Counted from the stretch's first letter, positions 8,627-17,421 are shown. The stretch: DNA of 64,000 bases from DAOTXS01 sp034433515 (GCA_034433515.1 DAOUAL010000102.1:62001-126000); one strand, 5' to 3'. The notes: generated from the letters alone by a model not told the origin. Translations and numbers: made by a program.

Positions 8627-9346
8627 ATGCCGCCACGACTACTTTTGCAAGTCAACGAAATCCAAGTGTATTACGGACGCGTGCGCGCGTTGCACGAGGT
8701 CAGTCTTCAAGTTACACCCGGCACTATCGTCGCGTTGTTGGGCGCGAACGGCGCAGGCAAGACCACCACCTTGCGCACAATTTCCGGCATCCTGCATCCC
8801 ACCCATGGCTCAATCGAATTTGATGGCAAGCCCATCGAGCGACGAGACCCTGATCAACTCGTCCGCTTGGGCATCGCGCATGTGCCTGAAGGACGCCAAA
8901 TTTTTCCCGCTCTCACCGTGCGCGAGAATCTGCGCTTGGGTGCCTACACACGCCAAGATGCGCATGCCATCGAAGAAGATTTGCAACGCGTCTTTCACTA
9001 TTTTCCACGTTTGCGCGAACGCTTGAATCAAAACGCTGGCACATTGAGCGGTGGTGAACAACAAATGCTCGCCATCGGTCGTGGGCTAATGTCCAAGCCG
9101 CGCTTGCTCTTGCTCGATGAACCCTCACTCGGTTTGGCGCCGCTCTTGGTCAAGGAAATTTTCCACATCATCGCCGATATTCGCGCGGCGGGAACGACCG
9201 TGATTCTCGTTGAACAGAACGCCCATATGGCACTCCAAATCGCCGATTATGCGTACTTGCTTCAGAACGGGCGCATCATCTTGAGTGATTCGAGTTCGAA
9301 TCTGCGACAACGAGAGGAGGTGAAACGCGCATATCTGGGACATTGA
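8627..9346 (+). CDS. livF: Branched-chain amino-acid-type ABC transporter ATP-binding protein LivF
   Basis: 239 residues, the second ATPase of the importer. Walker A is GANGAGKTTT, the signature is LSGGEQQMLAIGRGLM and Walker B is LLLLDEPSLGLAP with VEQNAH as the switch. ATG 8627 gives the normal N terminus. An in-frame TTG at 8618 overlaps the livG stop and could be used if translation is coupled. The binding protein follows after a 74-base spacer that carries a palindromic repeat. Confidence 0.93.
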   Translation: MPPRLLLQVNEIQVYYGRVRALHEVSLQVTPGTIVALLGANGAGKTTTLRTISGILHPTHGSIEFDGKPIERRDPDQLVRLGIAHVPEGRQIFPALTVRENLRLGAYTRQDAHAIEEDLQRVFHYFPRLRERLNQNAGTLSGGEQQMLAIGRGLMSKPRLLLLDEPSLGLAPLLVKEIFHIIADIRAAGTTVILVEQNAHMALQIADYAYLLQNGRIILSDSSSNLRQREEVKRAYLGH

Positions 9347-9360
9347 GAGATCAACCCATT

Positions 9361-9388
9361 AGACTTGTCAGGTTTGGGAAACTTGTCT
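9361..9388. repeat. Palindromic intergenic repeat, AGACYKGTCAGGTTT type, copy 1
   Basis: AGACTTGTCAGGTTT at 9361-9375 is followed by a short loop and AAACTTGTCT at 9379-9388, an incomplete inverted copy. Related sequences occur at 10771-10807 and 17422-17456. Confidence 0.5.
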
Positions 9389-9420
9389 GGACATCTCAAA
9401 CCAAGGAAGGAGAAGAAAAA

Positions 9421-10758
9421 ATGAAACGTCAAAAAATTACGCAAGTCATCGTGGGATTCGCGATTTTGGGCGGGCTGATTTTGACAGCGTGCGCCCCGGC
9501 ACCCACAGCAACGCCGGTTCCGCCAACACCCGCGCCGCCCACCGCTACCCCCGTGCCGGCAACCAAGCCGCCGGCTCCAACGATCGCGCCCACGATCGCC
9601 CCCACGACCGCACCAACAACCGCGCCCACCGTCGCCCCGACCAAACCGCCGGTGGCTGTTCCCGGCGTGACCGACACGGAAATTGTCATTGGGAACTGGG
9701 GACCGCAAGATGGACCGGCGGGCGCGTATGGCGTGATCGCGCGTACGATTGGCGCGTATTTCAAAAAAGTGAACGATGAAGGCGGCATCAACGGTCGCAA
9801 GATTCGTTACATCTACGAGAATGATTCGTATCAACCAGCCAAGACGGTTGCCGTCGTCAAGAAACTGGTTGAGGAAGACAAGGTCTTTGCAATCGTCGCC
9901 GGACTGGGCACGGCGAACAATCTGGCGGTGATGGACTATCTGGTGCAAAACAATGTCCCCCACGTGGCACCGGCAACCGGCAGTAGCGCAATGGCGGTGC
10001 CGCTCAAGAAGAATGTCTATGCGCTGCAACTCAACTATATGACCGAAGCCACCTTGCTCACCCAGTATGCCCTCGACAAAGGCGGCGCAAAAAAGATCGC
10101 GGTGTTCTATCAAAATGATTCGTTTGGGCAAGAAGGACTCGATACGATCAACGCCGAACTGAAAAAACGCGGCTTGACCCCTGCGGTCGGCGTTTCGTAC
10201 GAAGCCGCTGACACCAACTTTGCCTCGCAAGCGCTCAAATTGCAAACGAGCGGCGCAGACACGGTGATTCTCTGGGCGGTTCCCAAACCGGGCGCCTCCA
10301 TCATCGCCGAAATGACCAAGATCGGCTACCAACCCAAGTTGCTCGCCTCCGCTGTGATCAACGATCCGTCCATCTTTCAACTCGCTGGTCCTGGCATCGA
10401 AGGGCTTGTCATTCCCGCTTGGATTCCGGCGTACGATGATCTCACCAATCCCAAGATCGTCGAGTACCAAGAATTTATGAAAAAGTACGCGCCCAACGAA
10501 CAGATCGGCGGATTCTCGCTCAGCGGTTATTGCGAGGCGATGGTGATGGTCGAAGGGTTGAAACGGGCTGGCAGAAATCTCACGCGCGAATCGTTTATGC
10601 AAGCAATGGACTCGATGCAAAACTATACCGGTTCGCCACTACCCAACGTCAGTTACAGCCCGACCGATCATGCCGGCGTCAAGACCGCCTATCTCCAAAA
10701 AGCGGATGCTAAAAATGCGCGGTGGGTTACCTTTACCGATTGGATGACGGTCAAATAG
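9421..10758 (+). CDS. Substrate-binding lipoprotein of the Liv-type ABC transporter
   Basis: 445 residues. The N terminus is a lipoprotein signal peptide (positive MKRQK, hydrophobic stretch, lipobox LTAC near residue 24), so the protein is anchored outside the membrane. A Thr/Pro/Ala-rich linker of about 50 residues follows. The rest is a Peripla_BP_6-type binding domain: GVTDTEIVIGNWGPQDGPAG, the GGINGRKI strand, then NNVPHVAPATGSSAMA and the receptor-family fold to the end. It captures the ligand and delivers it to LivHM. GGAAGGAG stands before ATG 9421. The family also binds aromatic acids, amides and short-chain acids, so the ligand is unknown. Confidence 0.92.
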   Translation: MKRQKITQVIVGFAILGGLILTACAPAPTATPVPPTPAPPTATPVPATKPPAPTIAPTIAPTTAPTTAPTVAPTKPPVAVPGVTDTEIVIGNWGPQDGPAGAYGVIARTIGAYFKKVNDEGGINGRKIRYIYENDSYQPAKTVAVVKKLVEEDKVFAIVAGLGTANNLAVMDYLVQNNVPHVAPATGSSAMAVPLKKNVYALQLNYMTEATLLTQYALDKGGAKKIAVFYQNDSFGQEGLDTINAELKKRGLTPAVGVSYEAADTNFASQALKLQTSGADTVILWAVPKPGASIIAEMTKIGYQPKLLASAVINDPSIFQLAGPGIEGLVIPAWIPAYDDLTNPKIVEYQEFMKKYAPNEQIGGFSLSGYCEAMVMVEGLKRAGRNLTRESFMQAMDSMQNYTGSPLPNVSYSPTDHAGVKTAYLQKADAKNARWVTFTDWMTVK

Positions 10759-10770
10759 TTCACGTTCGTA

Positions 10771-10807
10771 TGAGGCTTGTCAGGTTTGAGTAATCTGACA
10801 AGCCTCA
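10771..10807. repeat. 13-base perfect inverted repeat after the binding-protein gene
   Basis: TGAGGCTTGTCAG at 10771-10783 and CTGACAAGCCTCA at 10795-10807 form a perfect stem with an 11-base loop. No T run follows, so it may end or protect the transporter mRNA rather than act as a classic terminator. It shares GCTTGTCAGGTTT with the other AGACYKGTCAGGTTT repeats. Confidence 0.65.
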
Positions 10808-10919
10808 AGAATGGACGCTTGGATCAACCAGTAAGCAAGATCATAAAAAACGAAACATCGCATTGCCACGAGAACGAGACTCTTCGCTTCGCTCGGACAA
10901 CGGAAGGGTGGGCAGAAAA

Positions 10920-11711
10920 ATGAATTACGAATTTATCAAGGTCGAAAACAAAGACCATCTCACTATCATCACCATCAATCGTCCCCAAGTGATGAATGCC
11001 TTGCATCCGCCCGCACACCAAGAACTAGACGATGCGTTTAATCGCTTTGCCGATGATCCCGATGCCTGGGTTGCCATTCTCACCGGCGCCGGCGACAAGG
11101 CGTTCTCCGCCGGCAACGATTTGAAATGGCAAGCACAGCATGGCGGCGAAGCACTCCATCAAGCATTGCAAAAACTCAAAGGCGGTTTCGGCGGCATCAC
11201 CTTTCGTTTCGATCTCTTCAAACCGGTCATTGCCGCCGTGAATGGTCTCGCGCTCGGCGGCGGATTCGAGTGTGCGCTTGCGTGTGACATTATCATCGCG
11301 GCAGAAAATGCTTCGTTCGGCTTGCCCGAACCGACCGTCGGGATGATCGCCGGCGCGGGCGGCGTGCATTATCTTCCGCGCGCAATTCCGTTTCACCTAG
11401 CGATGGGAATGCTGCTCACCGCACAGCGCATTTCGGCGCAGGAAGCGTTGCGAGTGGGCTTGGTCAACCAAGTTGTGCCGCTCGATCAATTGATGGCAAC
11501 CGCCGAAGCGGGGGCGGAAAAAATCCTGGCGTGTTCGCCGCTTGCGATTCGCGCGACCAAAGAAGCTGCGCTCAAGGGCTTGGCCATGCCGTTGGAGCAA
11601 GCCGCACGCACGCGCTTTCCCAGCCAAGTGGCGTTGTATCAATCCGAAGACTTTATCGAAGGACCCAAAGCGTTCGCGGAAAAACGCAAGCCGCAGTGGA
11701 AAGGCAAGTAA
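10920..11711 (+). CDS. Enoyl-CoA hydratase/crotonase family protein
   Basis: 263 residues, the usual crotonase length. Crotonase hydrates trans-2-enoyl-CoA to 3-hydroxyacyl-CoA. Both catalytic Glu positions are visible: GGGFECALACD and GLPEPTVGMIAGAGG. The oxyanion-hole segments KAFSAGNDLK and ALGGGFE are also present. ATG 10920 (GGGCAGAAAA just before) gives the normal start; the frame extends upstream without family similarity. In this cluster it would hydrate the crotonyl-CoA made by the AbfD proteins. The family is functionally broad, so isomerase or other activity cannot be excluded. Confidence 0.9.
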   Translation: MNYEFIKVENKDHLTIITINRPQVMNALHPPAHQELDDAFNRFADDPDAWVAILTGAGDKAFSAGNDLKWQAQHGGEALHQALQKLKGGFGGITFRFDLFKPVIAAVNGLALGGGFECALACDIIIAAENASFGLPEPTVGMIAGAGGVHYLPRAIPFHLAMGMLLTAQRISAQEALRVGLVNQVVPLDQLMATAEAGAEKILACSPLAIRATKEAALKGLAMPLEQAARTRFPSQVALYQSEDFIEGPKAFAEKRKPQWKGK

Positions 11712-11817
11712 AGTGGCAGGTGACGGCTGACCAGAGGAGTAAAAAGTAAAACGTAAAACGTGAGACCTCGCATGTCCAATGCCCCTTGGCACCCGACACA
11801 TTTTTCAGGAGGAAGCA

Positions 11818-12693
11818 ATGAAAATTGATGACGTAAAAAACATTGCCGTCATTGGTGCGGGCAATATGGGACACCAAATCGCGCTGTTGTGTGCAATGCA
11901 TGGTTTCAAAACCACGTGCACCGATATCAAGCCAGAGATTTTGCAACAAGCGGAAGCGTTCGCAAATTCCTACTTGCCCGAGCGAGTCAAGAAAGGCAAA
12001 CTGACCCAGGCGCAAGCCGAGCAAGCGCGGGCGAACATTTCATTCACGCCGAGTCTAGCCCAAGCCGTCCAAGACGCCGATTACGTCATCGAAGCCGTGG
12101 TCGAAGTACTGGAGGTCAAGCGCAAGGTCTTTGCCGATTTGGACAAACTCGCGCCACCACACGCGATCCTCGCCACCAACAGTTCGTACATCGTCAGTTC
12201 GCGCATCGCCGACGTGACGCAACGACCCAGCAAGGTGCTCAACTTGCATTTCTTCAATCCCGCGCTGGTGATGAAGTTGGTCGAAGTGGTACAAGGTCCA
12301 CACGTTTCGGACGAGAGCGCGCAGATTTCGCTCGCCTTGTGCGAACGGTTGGAAAAAATTGGCGTGCACCTCAAAAAAGAAGTCGAAGGTTTTTTGGTCA
12401 ATCGTGTTCTGCGTGCCATCATTCGCGAATCGTTGTGGCTGTTGGAAATGGACGTCGCCAGTTATGCAGATATTGACCAAGCGCTGATCAACGGCATTGG
12501 TTTACCCATGGGCGCGTTCCGCTTGATGGATTTGACCGGCATTGACTTGGCATACATTCGCTCACTGGAACGCTTTCGCGAAACCGGCGATCTTGCCGAT
12601 TTGCCGCCGCCCAGTCTGGTTGAACGCTACGTCAAGGGACACTATGGCCAAAAAACCGGCAAGGGGTGGTACGATTATTCGGAGAAAAAGTAG
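11818..12693 (+). CDS. 3-hydroxyacyl-CoA dehydrogenase (3-hydroxybutyryl-CoA type), first copy
   Basis: 291 residues, matching short 3-hydroxybutyryl-CoA dehydrogenases. The NAD(P)-binding fold opens with NIAVIGAGNMGHQIALLCAM (GxGxxG). Further landmarks are ATNSSYIVSSRIAD, the catalytic His region LHFFNPALVMKLVEVV, and GFLVNRVLRAIIRES at the start of the C-terminal dimerisation domain. It oxidises 3-hydroxyacyl-CoA to 3-oxoacyl-CoA. CAGGAGGAAGCA precedes ATG 11818. It is paired with the first AbfD gene 34 bases downstream. A diverged second copy lies at 14313. Confidence 0.92.
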   Translation: MKIDDVKNIAVIGAGNMGHQIALLCAMHGFKTTCTDIKPEILQQAEAFANSYLPERVKKGKLTQAQAEQARANISFTPSLAQAVQDADYVIEAVVEVLEVKRKVFADLDKLAPPHAILATNSSYIVSSRIADVTQRPSKVLNLHFFNPALVMKLVEVVQGPHVSDESAQISLALCERLEKIGVHLKKEVEGFLVNRVLRAIIRESLWLLEMDVASYADIDQALINGIGLPMGAFRLMDLTGIDLAYIRSLERFRETGDLADLPPPSLVERYVKGHYGQKTGKGWYDYSEKK

Positions 12694-12727
12694 CACGTGT
12701 TCATAGGTTTATGAAAGAAAGGAACAT

Positions 12728-14197
12728 ATGCGCACGAAACAACAATACATCGCCGGGTTGAGCAAGATGCGCCGCAATCTGTACCTGAACGGCGAAAAGA
12801 TTGATCGCACTGATGAATTGCTCGAACCCACACTCAACACCATCGGACTCACTTTTGAGTACGCCGAAAAGCCTGAATACCAAGAGTGGTGTACCGCCAC
12901 GTCGCATCTCACCGGCGAAAAGATCAATCGTTTTACGCACATTCACCACAGCACCGACGATTTGCACAAAAAGCAAGACCTGACGCGCATGCTGTGCCAG
13001 ATCGCTGGCGGCTGCATTCAACGCTGTATGGGCGTGGATGCGGCGAACGCGATTTACAACGCCTCGTACGAAGCCGACAAGGCAAACGATGGGGCGACCG
13101 AGTATCACAAGAATTTTATCGAATGGTTGAAACGCTTTCAGCGCGAAGATTGGGTGGGCTGTTGCGCACAAACCGATGTCAAAGGCGATCGGATGAAACG
13201 CCCCTCGCAACAACGCGATCCCGATTTGTACGTTCGCGTCGTGGAGAAAAAGAGCGATGGCATTGTCGTGCGCGGTGCCAAGGTGCACAATTCCGAAGCC
13301 GCCGTCGCCGATGAAATCTTGGTCGTGCCCACACGCGCGCTCTTGCCGGAAGAATCCGCTTGGGCTGTCGCGTTTGCCATTCCCGGCGATTGGGAGGGGG
13401 TCAAGCAAGTCGTCTCGGTTCACAATCTGCGCGAACGCAAATACTTCAAGCGTGGCTTTACGCCCGGCGCGTGCGATTCGTACACGATCTTTGAGGATGC
13501 CTTTATCCCTTGGGAGCGCGTCTTTTTGTGCGGTGAAACGTTGCACGGTGGTGCGTGCGCGTTGTTGTTCGCGCTGTTCCATCGTCATTCGTACTCCGGC
13601 TGCAAGCCAGCGATGGGGGATTTGATGCTGGGCGCGGTCGCGCTCGCGGCGGAATACAACGGCATCGCCAAAGCCGCGCACGTGCGCGACAAGTTGGCAG
13701 AGATCATTCGCGTCAGCGAGTTGGGCTATGCGGCTGGGTTCACCGCATCGGCGTTGGGCAAGCCGGAAGTGTACGTGCCGGGCATCGGCTTTGTGCCGTA
13801 CGGACCGGGCAGTTACATTCCACATTCGATTTATGCGAACGTGGGGCGCGCGCTCACCGGCGAAGCGGTCTTTCATGAAGCAGAAATTCTCTGCGATGTC
13901 TCTGGCGGCATCCCAGCCACATTTCCGTACGAAGGCGATTTTGTCAATCCGGAAACCAAGGATTTGTTAAACAAGTACATTAGGCGCAATCCCGACATTC
14001 CACCGGAAGACGCCGCACAGTTGTGGCGCTACATCGGCGATGTGTTGTGTTCAGCAACGGCGGGCGTGCATCTCTTTGGTGCGTATCATGGCGGCGGCTC
14101 GCCGATTATGGAGAACATTGCGATCACGACGCAGTACGACATCGAAGCGCGGAAAAAGATGGTAAAGCGATTGGCAGGGATTCCGGAGCGAGATTAA
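12728..14197 (+). CDS. 4-hydroxybutyryl-CoA dehydratase / 4-hydroxyphenylacetate 3-hydroxylase family, first copy
   Basis: 489 residues. The family has an FAD-binding acyl-CoA dehydrogenase-like fold. AbfD members also carry a [4Fe-4S] cluster held by Cys99, Cys103, His292 and Cys299 (Clostridium aminobutyricum numbering). Here CIQRC gives Cys96/Cys100 and HRHSYSGC gives His285/Cys292, with exactly the same spacings, so the cluster site is complete. AbfD dehydrates 4-hydroxybutyryl-CoA to crotonyl-CoA by a radical mechanism and isomerises vinylacetyl-CoA; it is oxygen sensitive. FAD-loop segments AQTDVKGDRMKRPSQQ and DPDLYVRVVE match the family. RBS AAAGGAACAT before ATG 12728. This copy is the more diverged of the two, so its substrate may differ. 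Confidence 0.85.
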   Translation: MRTKQQYIAGLSKMRRNLYLNGEKIDRTDELLEPTLNTIGLTFEYAEKPEYQEWCTATSHLTGEKINRFTHIHHSTDDLHKKQDLTRMLCQIAGGCIQRCMGVDAANAIYNASYEADKANDGATEYHKNFIEWLKRFQREDWVGCCAQTDVKGDRMKRPSQQRDPDLYVRVVEKKSDGIVVRGAKVHNSEAAVADEILVVPTRALLPEESAWAVAFAIPGDWEGVKQVVSVHNLRERKYFKRGFTPGACDSYTIFEDAFIPWERVFLCGETLHGGACALLFALFHRHSYSGCKPAMGDLMLGAVALAAEYNGIAKAAHVRDKLAEIIRVSELGYAAGFTASALGKPEVYVPGIGFVPYGPGSYIPHSIYANVGRALTGEAVFHEAEILCDVSGGIPATFPYEGDFVNPETKDLLNKYIRRNPDIPPEDAAQLWRYIGDVLCSATAGVHLFGAYHGGGSPIMENIAITTQYDIEARKKMVKRLAGIPERD

Positions 14198-14203
14198 CTT
14201 GGG

Positions 14204-14297
14204 TGTCATTGCGAGCTGCACAGCGGCGAAGCAATCCCCAACGAGCCGATTGGACGCGCACACGGCTTCGTTGCAGAAACCGCACCTCGCAATGACA
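14204..14297. repeat. Palindromic intergenic repeat, TGTCATTGCGAG type, copy B
   Basis: Begins TGTCATTGCGAGCTGCAC with GCGAAGCAATCCCC and ends ACCTCGCAATGACA, so the outer ends are inverted copies. It fills nearly all of the space between the first AbfD gene and the second dehydrogenase. An open reading frame passes through it but does not look like protein. A right-end remnant (CGTCGCAATGACTGCGGCGG) appears near 18649-18668. Confidence 0.7.
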
Positions 14298-14312
14298 CGG
14301 CGGGAGAAGGGA

Positions 14313-15176
14313 ATGGAACGCGTACTAGTCGTCGGCGCCGGCTTTATGGGCACCGGCATTGCGCAAGTGTGCGCTCAAGCCGGGTATCCAGTCAACCTGA
14401 TGGACATTGCTCCATCAGCGCTCGAGCACGCAATCAAGGAAATAACTTGGTCGGTTGAAAAATTATCGGCGAAAGGCATGCTCACAGAATCGCCCCCACA
14501 AGTACTCGCACGGATTTCCATCGAAAAAGATTTGACGTGCGCTCAACAAGCCGCTTGGGTCATCGAAGCGGCGGTGGAAGAAGAGCCCGTCAAGCGCGAC
14601 ATCTTTCGTGAACTTGACCGCGTTACACGACCAGAGACCCTGCTTGCCACCAACACATCGTCCATTCCGATCACGCGTCTCGCCGCGAGCACCACGCATC
14701 CTGAACGCGTCTTGGGGTTGCATTTCTTTGGTCCCGTACCGTTGATGCGTTTGGTCGAAGTGATCAAAGGCGAACAGACGAGTTCGGAAATTTTTGAGCG
14801 TGGCGTGGCATTTGTGCAATCGTTGGGCAAAACGCCGCTGCGCGTGCAACGCGACGTGCCCGGCTTTGTGATGAATCGGATTTTTTCTGCCGCGTTCCGC
14901 GAAGCCATCGCCTTGGTCGAGCAAGGCATCGCAACGGTGGAAGAGATTGACCTGGGTATGCGGCTGGGTTATGGTTGGAGTGCGGGACCGTTTGAAATCG
15001 CCGATCTGGCGGGATTGGATACGGTAGCACGCGTAGGCAAAAGTTTGCAAGCGTTAGGCGCGGATCATTTGGCTCACCAATCGCAATTGATCGAGCAAAT
15101 GATTGCCGCCGGAAAACTAGGTCGCAAAGCGGGACAAGGTTTTTATCGTTATTCAGCGGAAGGGAAACGCATCTAG
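14313..15176 (+). CDS. 3-hydroxyacyl-CoA dehydrogenase, second copy
   Basis: 287 residues. Dinucleotide-binding motif VLVVGAGFMGTGIAQVCAQAG, then TNTSSIPITRLA, LHFFGPVPLMRLVEVIKGEQ (catalytic His) and PGFVMNRIFSAAFREAI. The C-terminal domain ends GRKAGQGFYRYS, as in 3-hydroxybutyryl-CoA dehydrogenases. ATG 14313 is preceded by GAGAAGG; the frame is open upstream only because it runs through the repeat at 14204-14297. Thiolase follows after about 50 bases. It is only distantly like the copy at 11818, so it is not a recent duplicate and may prefer another chain length or cofactor. Confidence 0.92.
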   Translation: MERVLVVGAGFMGTGIAQVCAQAGYPVNLMDIAPSALEHAIKEITWSVEKLSAKGMLTESPPQVLARISIEKDLTCAQQAAWVIEAAVEEEPVKRDIFRELDRVTRPETLLATNTSSIPITRLAASTTHPERVLGLHFFGPVPLMRLVEVIKGEQTSSEIFERGVAFVQSLGKTPLRVQRDVPGFVMNRIFSAAFREAIALVEQGIATVEEIDLGMRLGYGWSAGPFEIADLAGLDTVARVGKSLQALGADHLAHQSQLIEQMIAAGKLGRKAGQGFYRYSAEGKRI

Positions 15177-15227
15177 TTCACCGGGCGCGCTTGCGTGATG
15201 AATCGCGCACTGCAAACTGGAGAAAAA

Positions 15228-16430
15228 ATGCGTGAGGTAGTTATTGCGGGTTATCTGCGAACGGCTCAATCGCGCTCACGTCCCAACGAACCTGCGCGCG
15301 ATTGGTTTGGACAAATTCGAGCGGATGAATTGTTGGCGCGCCTTTTGCCGGAACTCATCCAACGCACCGGCATCAACGCCGAAGCGATTGACGATTTTAT
15401 CGTCGGTTCGGCAAGAGGTGTGGCGGAGCAGTGGAGTTACGGTGGTCGCCTGCCGATCTTTCTTGCGAATCTGCCACACACGATTGCCGCGAAATTCGTT
15501 GACCAACAATGCGGCTCGGCGATGGCGGGGATTCACATCGGCTTTATGGAGATTGCAATGGAATTCGCCGATATTGTGATGGTCGGCGGAATGGAACATA
15601 TGACGCGCGTGCCGATGGGTCCAACGCTGCGTGAAAAAGGCATCATTGTAACCAATCCACGTTTGACAAGCGATCCAATTTATCAGCACTGGGATATAAC
15701 AACGGCGATGAATATGGGGCTCACTGCCGAAAAACTTTTTGCGCAGACCGGGTTTACACGTGAAGACCTGGATCGCTGGGGGGCACGTTCGCATCAACTC
15801 GCCACGCGCGCATACAAGGAAGGATTCTTCAAAGACGAAATCCTGCCGATAGAAGTCGAACAAGCCGATGGCAAGAAAATGATCGTGGATCGCGATCAAT
15901 CGGTGCGCGAGGATGCGACGGTCGAAGGAATGCGCGATCTCAAACCAGCGTTCAAACCGGACGGCGTGATCACCGCCGGCAATTCTTCGCCCCTGAATGC
16001 GGGCGCAACCGCGATGATTCTGATGTCAAAGGAGGTCGCCAAGGAAAAAGGGATCCAGCCGCTGGCAACCATTCGCTCCCTTGGTTTTGCCGGCGTTGAC
16101 CCGACGATTATGGGTGTGGGACCCGTACCCGCAAGTCGCAAAGCGTTGGCAAAAGCCGGGTTGCAAGTGAGCGATATTGATTATTGGGAAATCAACGAAG
16201 CGTTTTGCATCGTCGTGCTGCATTGCATCAAGGAACTAGGCATCCATCCTGATCGCGTGAATGTGATGGGCGGCGGCACCGCGATTGGACATCCGCTGGG
16301 CGCGACCGGCATTCGTCTGGTGGGAACACTTGCACGCATCCTTCAAGTCAAAGGAGGACGCTACGGCTTGGCAACTGCCTGCGTCGGCGGCGGACAGGGT
16401 GTGGCAACCATTATCGAACGAGAAATGTGA
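15228..16430 (+). CDS. Thiolase (acetyl-CoA C-acyltransferase)
   Basis: 400 residues, a normal thiolase length. It cleaves 3-oxoacyl-CoA with CoA to acetyl-CoA plus a shortened acyl-CoA. Active-site elements: nucleophile Cys95 in QQCGSAMAGIHIG, the INEAF loop, GGGTAIGHPLGATG (His), and the second Cys in CVGGGQG. ATG 15228 is chosen (GGAGAAAAA before it) since MREVVIAGYLRTAQS is the family N terminus. It would finish the route from 4-hydroxybutyryl-CoA by splitting acetoacetyl-CoA into two acetyl-CoA. One substitution is visible: INEAFCIVVLH replaces the more usual INEAFA, a minor change. Confidence 0.94.
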   Translation: MREVVIAGYLRTAQSRSRPNEPARDWFGQIRADELLARLLPELIQRTGINAEAIDDFIVGSARGVAEQWSYGGRLPIFLANLPHTIAAKFVDQQCGSAMAGIHIGFMEIAMEFADIVMVGGMEHMTRVPMGPTLREKGIIVTNPRLTSDPIYQHWDITTAMNMGLTAEKLFAQTGFTREDLDRWGARSHQLATRAYKEGFFKDEILPIEVEQADGKKMIVDRDQSVREDATVEGMRDLKPAFKPDGVITAGNSSPLNAGATAMILMSKEVAKEKGIQPLATIRSLGFAGVDPTIMGVGPVPASRKALAKAGLQVSDIDYWEINEAFCIVVLHCIKELGIHPDRVNVMGGGTAIGHPLGATGIRLVGTLARILQVKGGRYGLATACVGGGQGVATIIEREM

Positions 16431-16431
16431 C

Positions 16432-16612
16432 GAGTTGCTCATTCGCCATTGATGCACCAACGGTCGGATGAAAATGGACCACGCGTCGGACAAATTTCAA
16501 ATTTGTCCCACATTTTCGGGGGAGTTGCTCATTCGCCGTTGGCGCGCACCCGTAGGCAGATAAAAAATGAAACGCGTCGGACAAATTTCAAATTTGTCCC
16601 ACATTTTCGAAG
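16432..16612. repeat. Imperfect tandem duplication of about 90 bases with an embedded palindrome
   Basis: GAGTTGCTCATTCGCC occurs at 16432 and 16522, and the 37-base block beginning ACGCGTCGGACAAATTTC occurs at 16481 and 16572 (period 90-91). Each block holds 10-base perfect arms GGACAAATTT and AAATTTGTCC around one base. The second copy runs directly into the ribosome-binding site of the hydrolase at 16621. The first copy is followed by GGGGGAG instead of GAAGGAGG. Confidence 0.8.
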
Positions 16613-16620
16613 GAGGAAAC

Positions 16621-17418
16621 ATGCCTACCACACAAGTTGGATTGCACACGGTGTACTATGACGACTATGGCGCGGGTCATCCGCTGATTCTCATCAGCGG
16701 GTTGGGAAGCACGCGCTTGGGATGGTGGAAACAGATCGAGCCGTTCTCGAAAAAATTCCGCGTCATCACCCCGGACAATCGCGATGCGGGCGATAGTGCG
16801 CTCGGCACCGGTCCGTACACGATTGCCGATATGGCAGAGGATGTCGCCGGCGTCATCAAAAATCTGAACCTGGGTCGCGCGCACATCTGCGGCATTTCGA
16901 TGGGCGGGATGATTGCGCAAGAGTTGGCGATTCGTCATCCCGATCTCGTGGACAAATTGGTGCTGGTGGCAACCACGGCAGGGGGACCGACCGCGGTGAA
17001 CGCCAAACCGGAAATCGCGGCATTGCTGATGCGCACGGATGATGACATCGAGACGCGCGTGCGGAGAACGTTCACGACGATTGCCGGGGCAGGATATATG
17101 GCCGCACATCCCCAAGACCTCGATCAGATCGTCCAGCACGCGCTTGCCAAGCCAATGTCACTCGAATCGTATCAGCGGCAATTGGGCGCATGTATGATTC
17201 ATTTCCAAATGGGGACGGCGAATCGTCTCGCGCAAATCACCGCACCAACGCTCGTCATTCACGGCGATGACGATCCGCTCATTCCGTATCCGAACGGAGA
17301 ATTGCTTGCTGAACATATCCCGGGCGCACGCCTGTCCACGTATCCCGGGGTCGGTCACCTTGTACCGATTGAGGCAGCCGAGTGCTTTAATCGCGAAGTG
17401 ATCGAGTTTTTGGAATAG
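16621..17418 (+). CDS. Alpha/beta-fold hydrolase
   Basis: 265 residues. The catalytic triad can be read: nucleophile Ser in GISMGGMIAQ, acid Asp in HGDDDPLIP and His in GVGHLVPIE. The oxyanion region LISGLGSTRLGWWKQ fits the family. Likely an esterase or thioesterase-like enzyme; many such proteins in acyl-CoA clusters hydrolyse lactones or enol-lactones, so a role in making the free acid that the ligase then activates is possible (inference). ATG 16621 has GAAGGAGG 6 bases upstream. The preceding repeat unit forms its 5' leader. Confidence 0.88.
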   Translation: MPTTQVGLHTVYYDDYGAGHPLILISGLGSTRLGWWKQIEPFSKKFRVITPDNRDAGDSALGTGPYTIADMAEDVAGVIKNLNLGRAHICGISMGGMIAQELAIRHPDLVDKLVLVATTAGGPTAVNAKPEIAALLMRTDDDIETRVRRTFTTIAGAGYMAAHPQDLDQIVQHALAKPMSLESYQRQLGACMIHFQMGTANRLAQITAPTLVIHGDDDPLIPYPNGELLAEHIPGARLSTYPGVGHLVPIEAAECFNREVIEFLE

Positions 17419-17421
17419 CCC

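Noticed and set aside
9429..9800. Gly/Val-rich minus-strand frame at the start of the binding-protein gene
   Set aside because: Antisense of the Thr/Pro/Ala linker; low complexity, no ribosome-binding site.
16567..16620. Upstream extension of the hydrolase gene through the repeat
   Set aside because: The extra residues come from the duplicated palindrome and the strong ribosome-binding site lies directly before ATG 16621.
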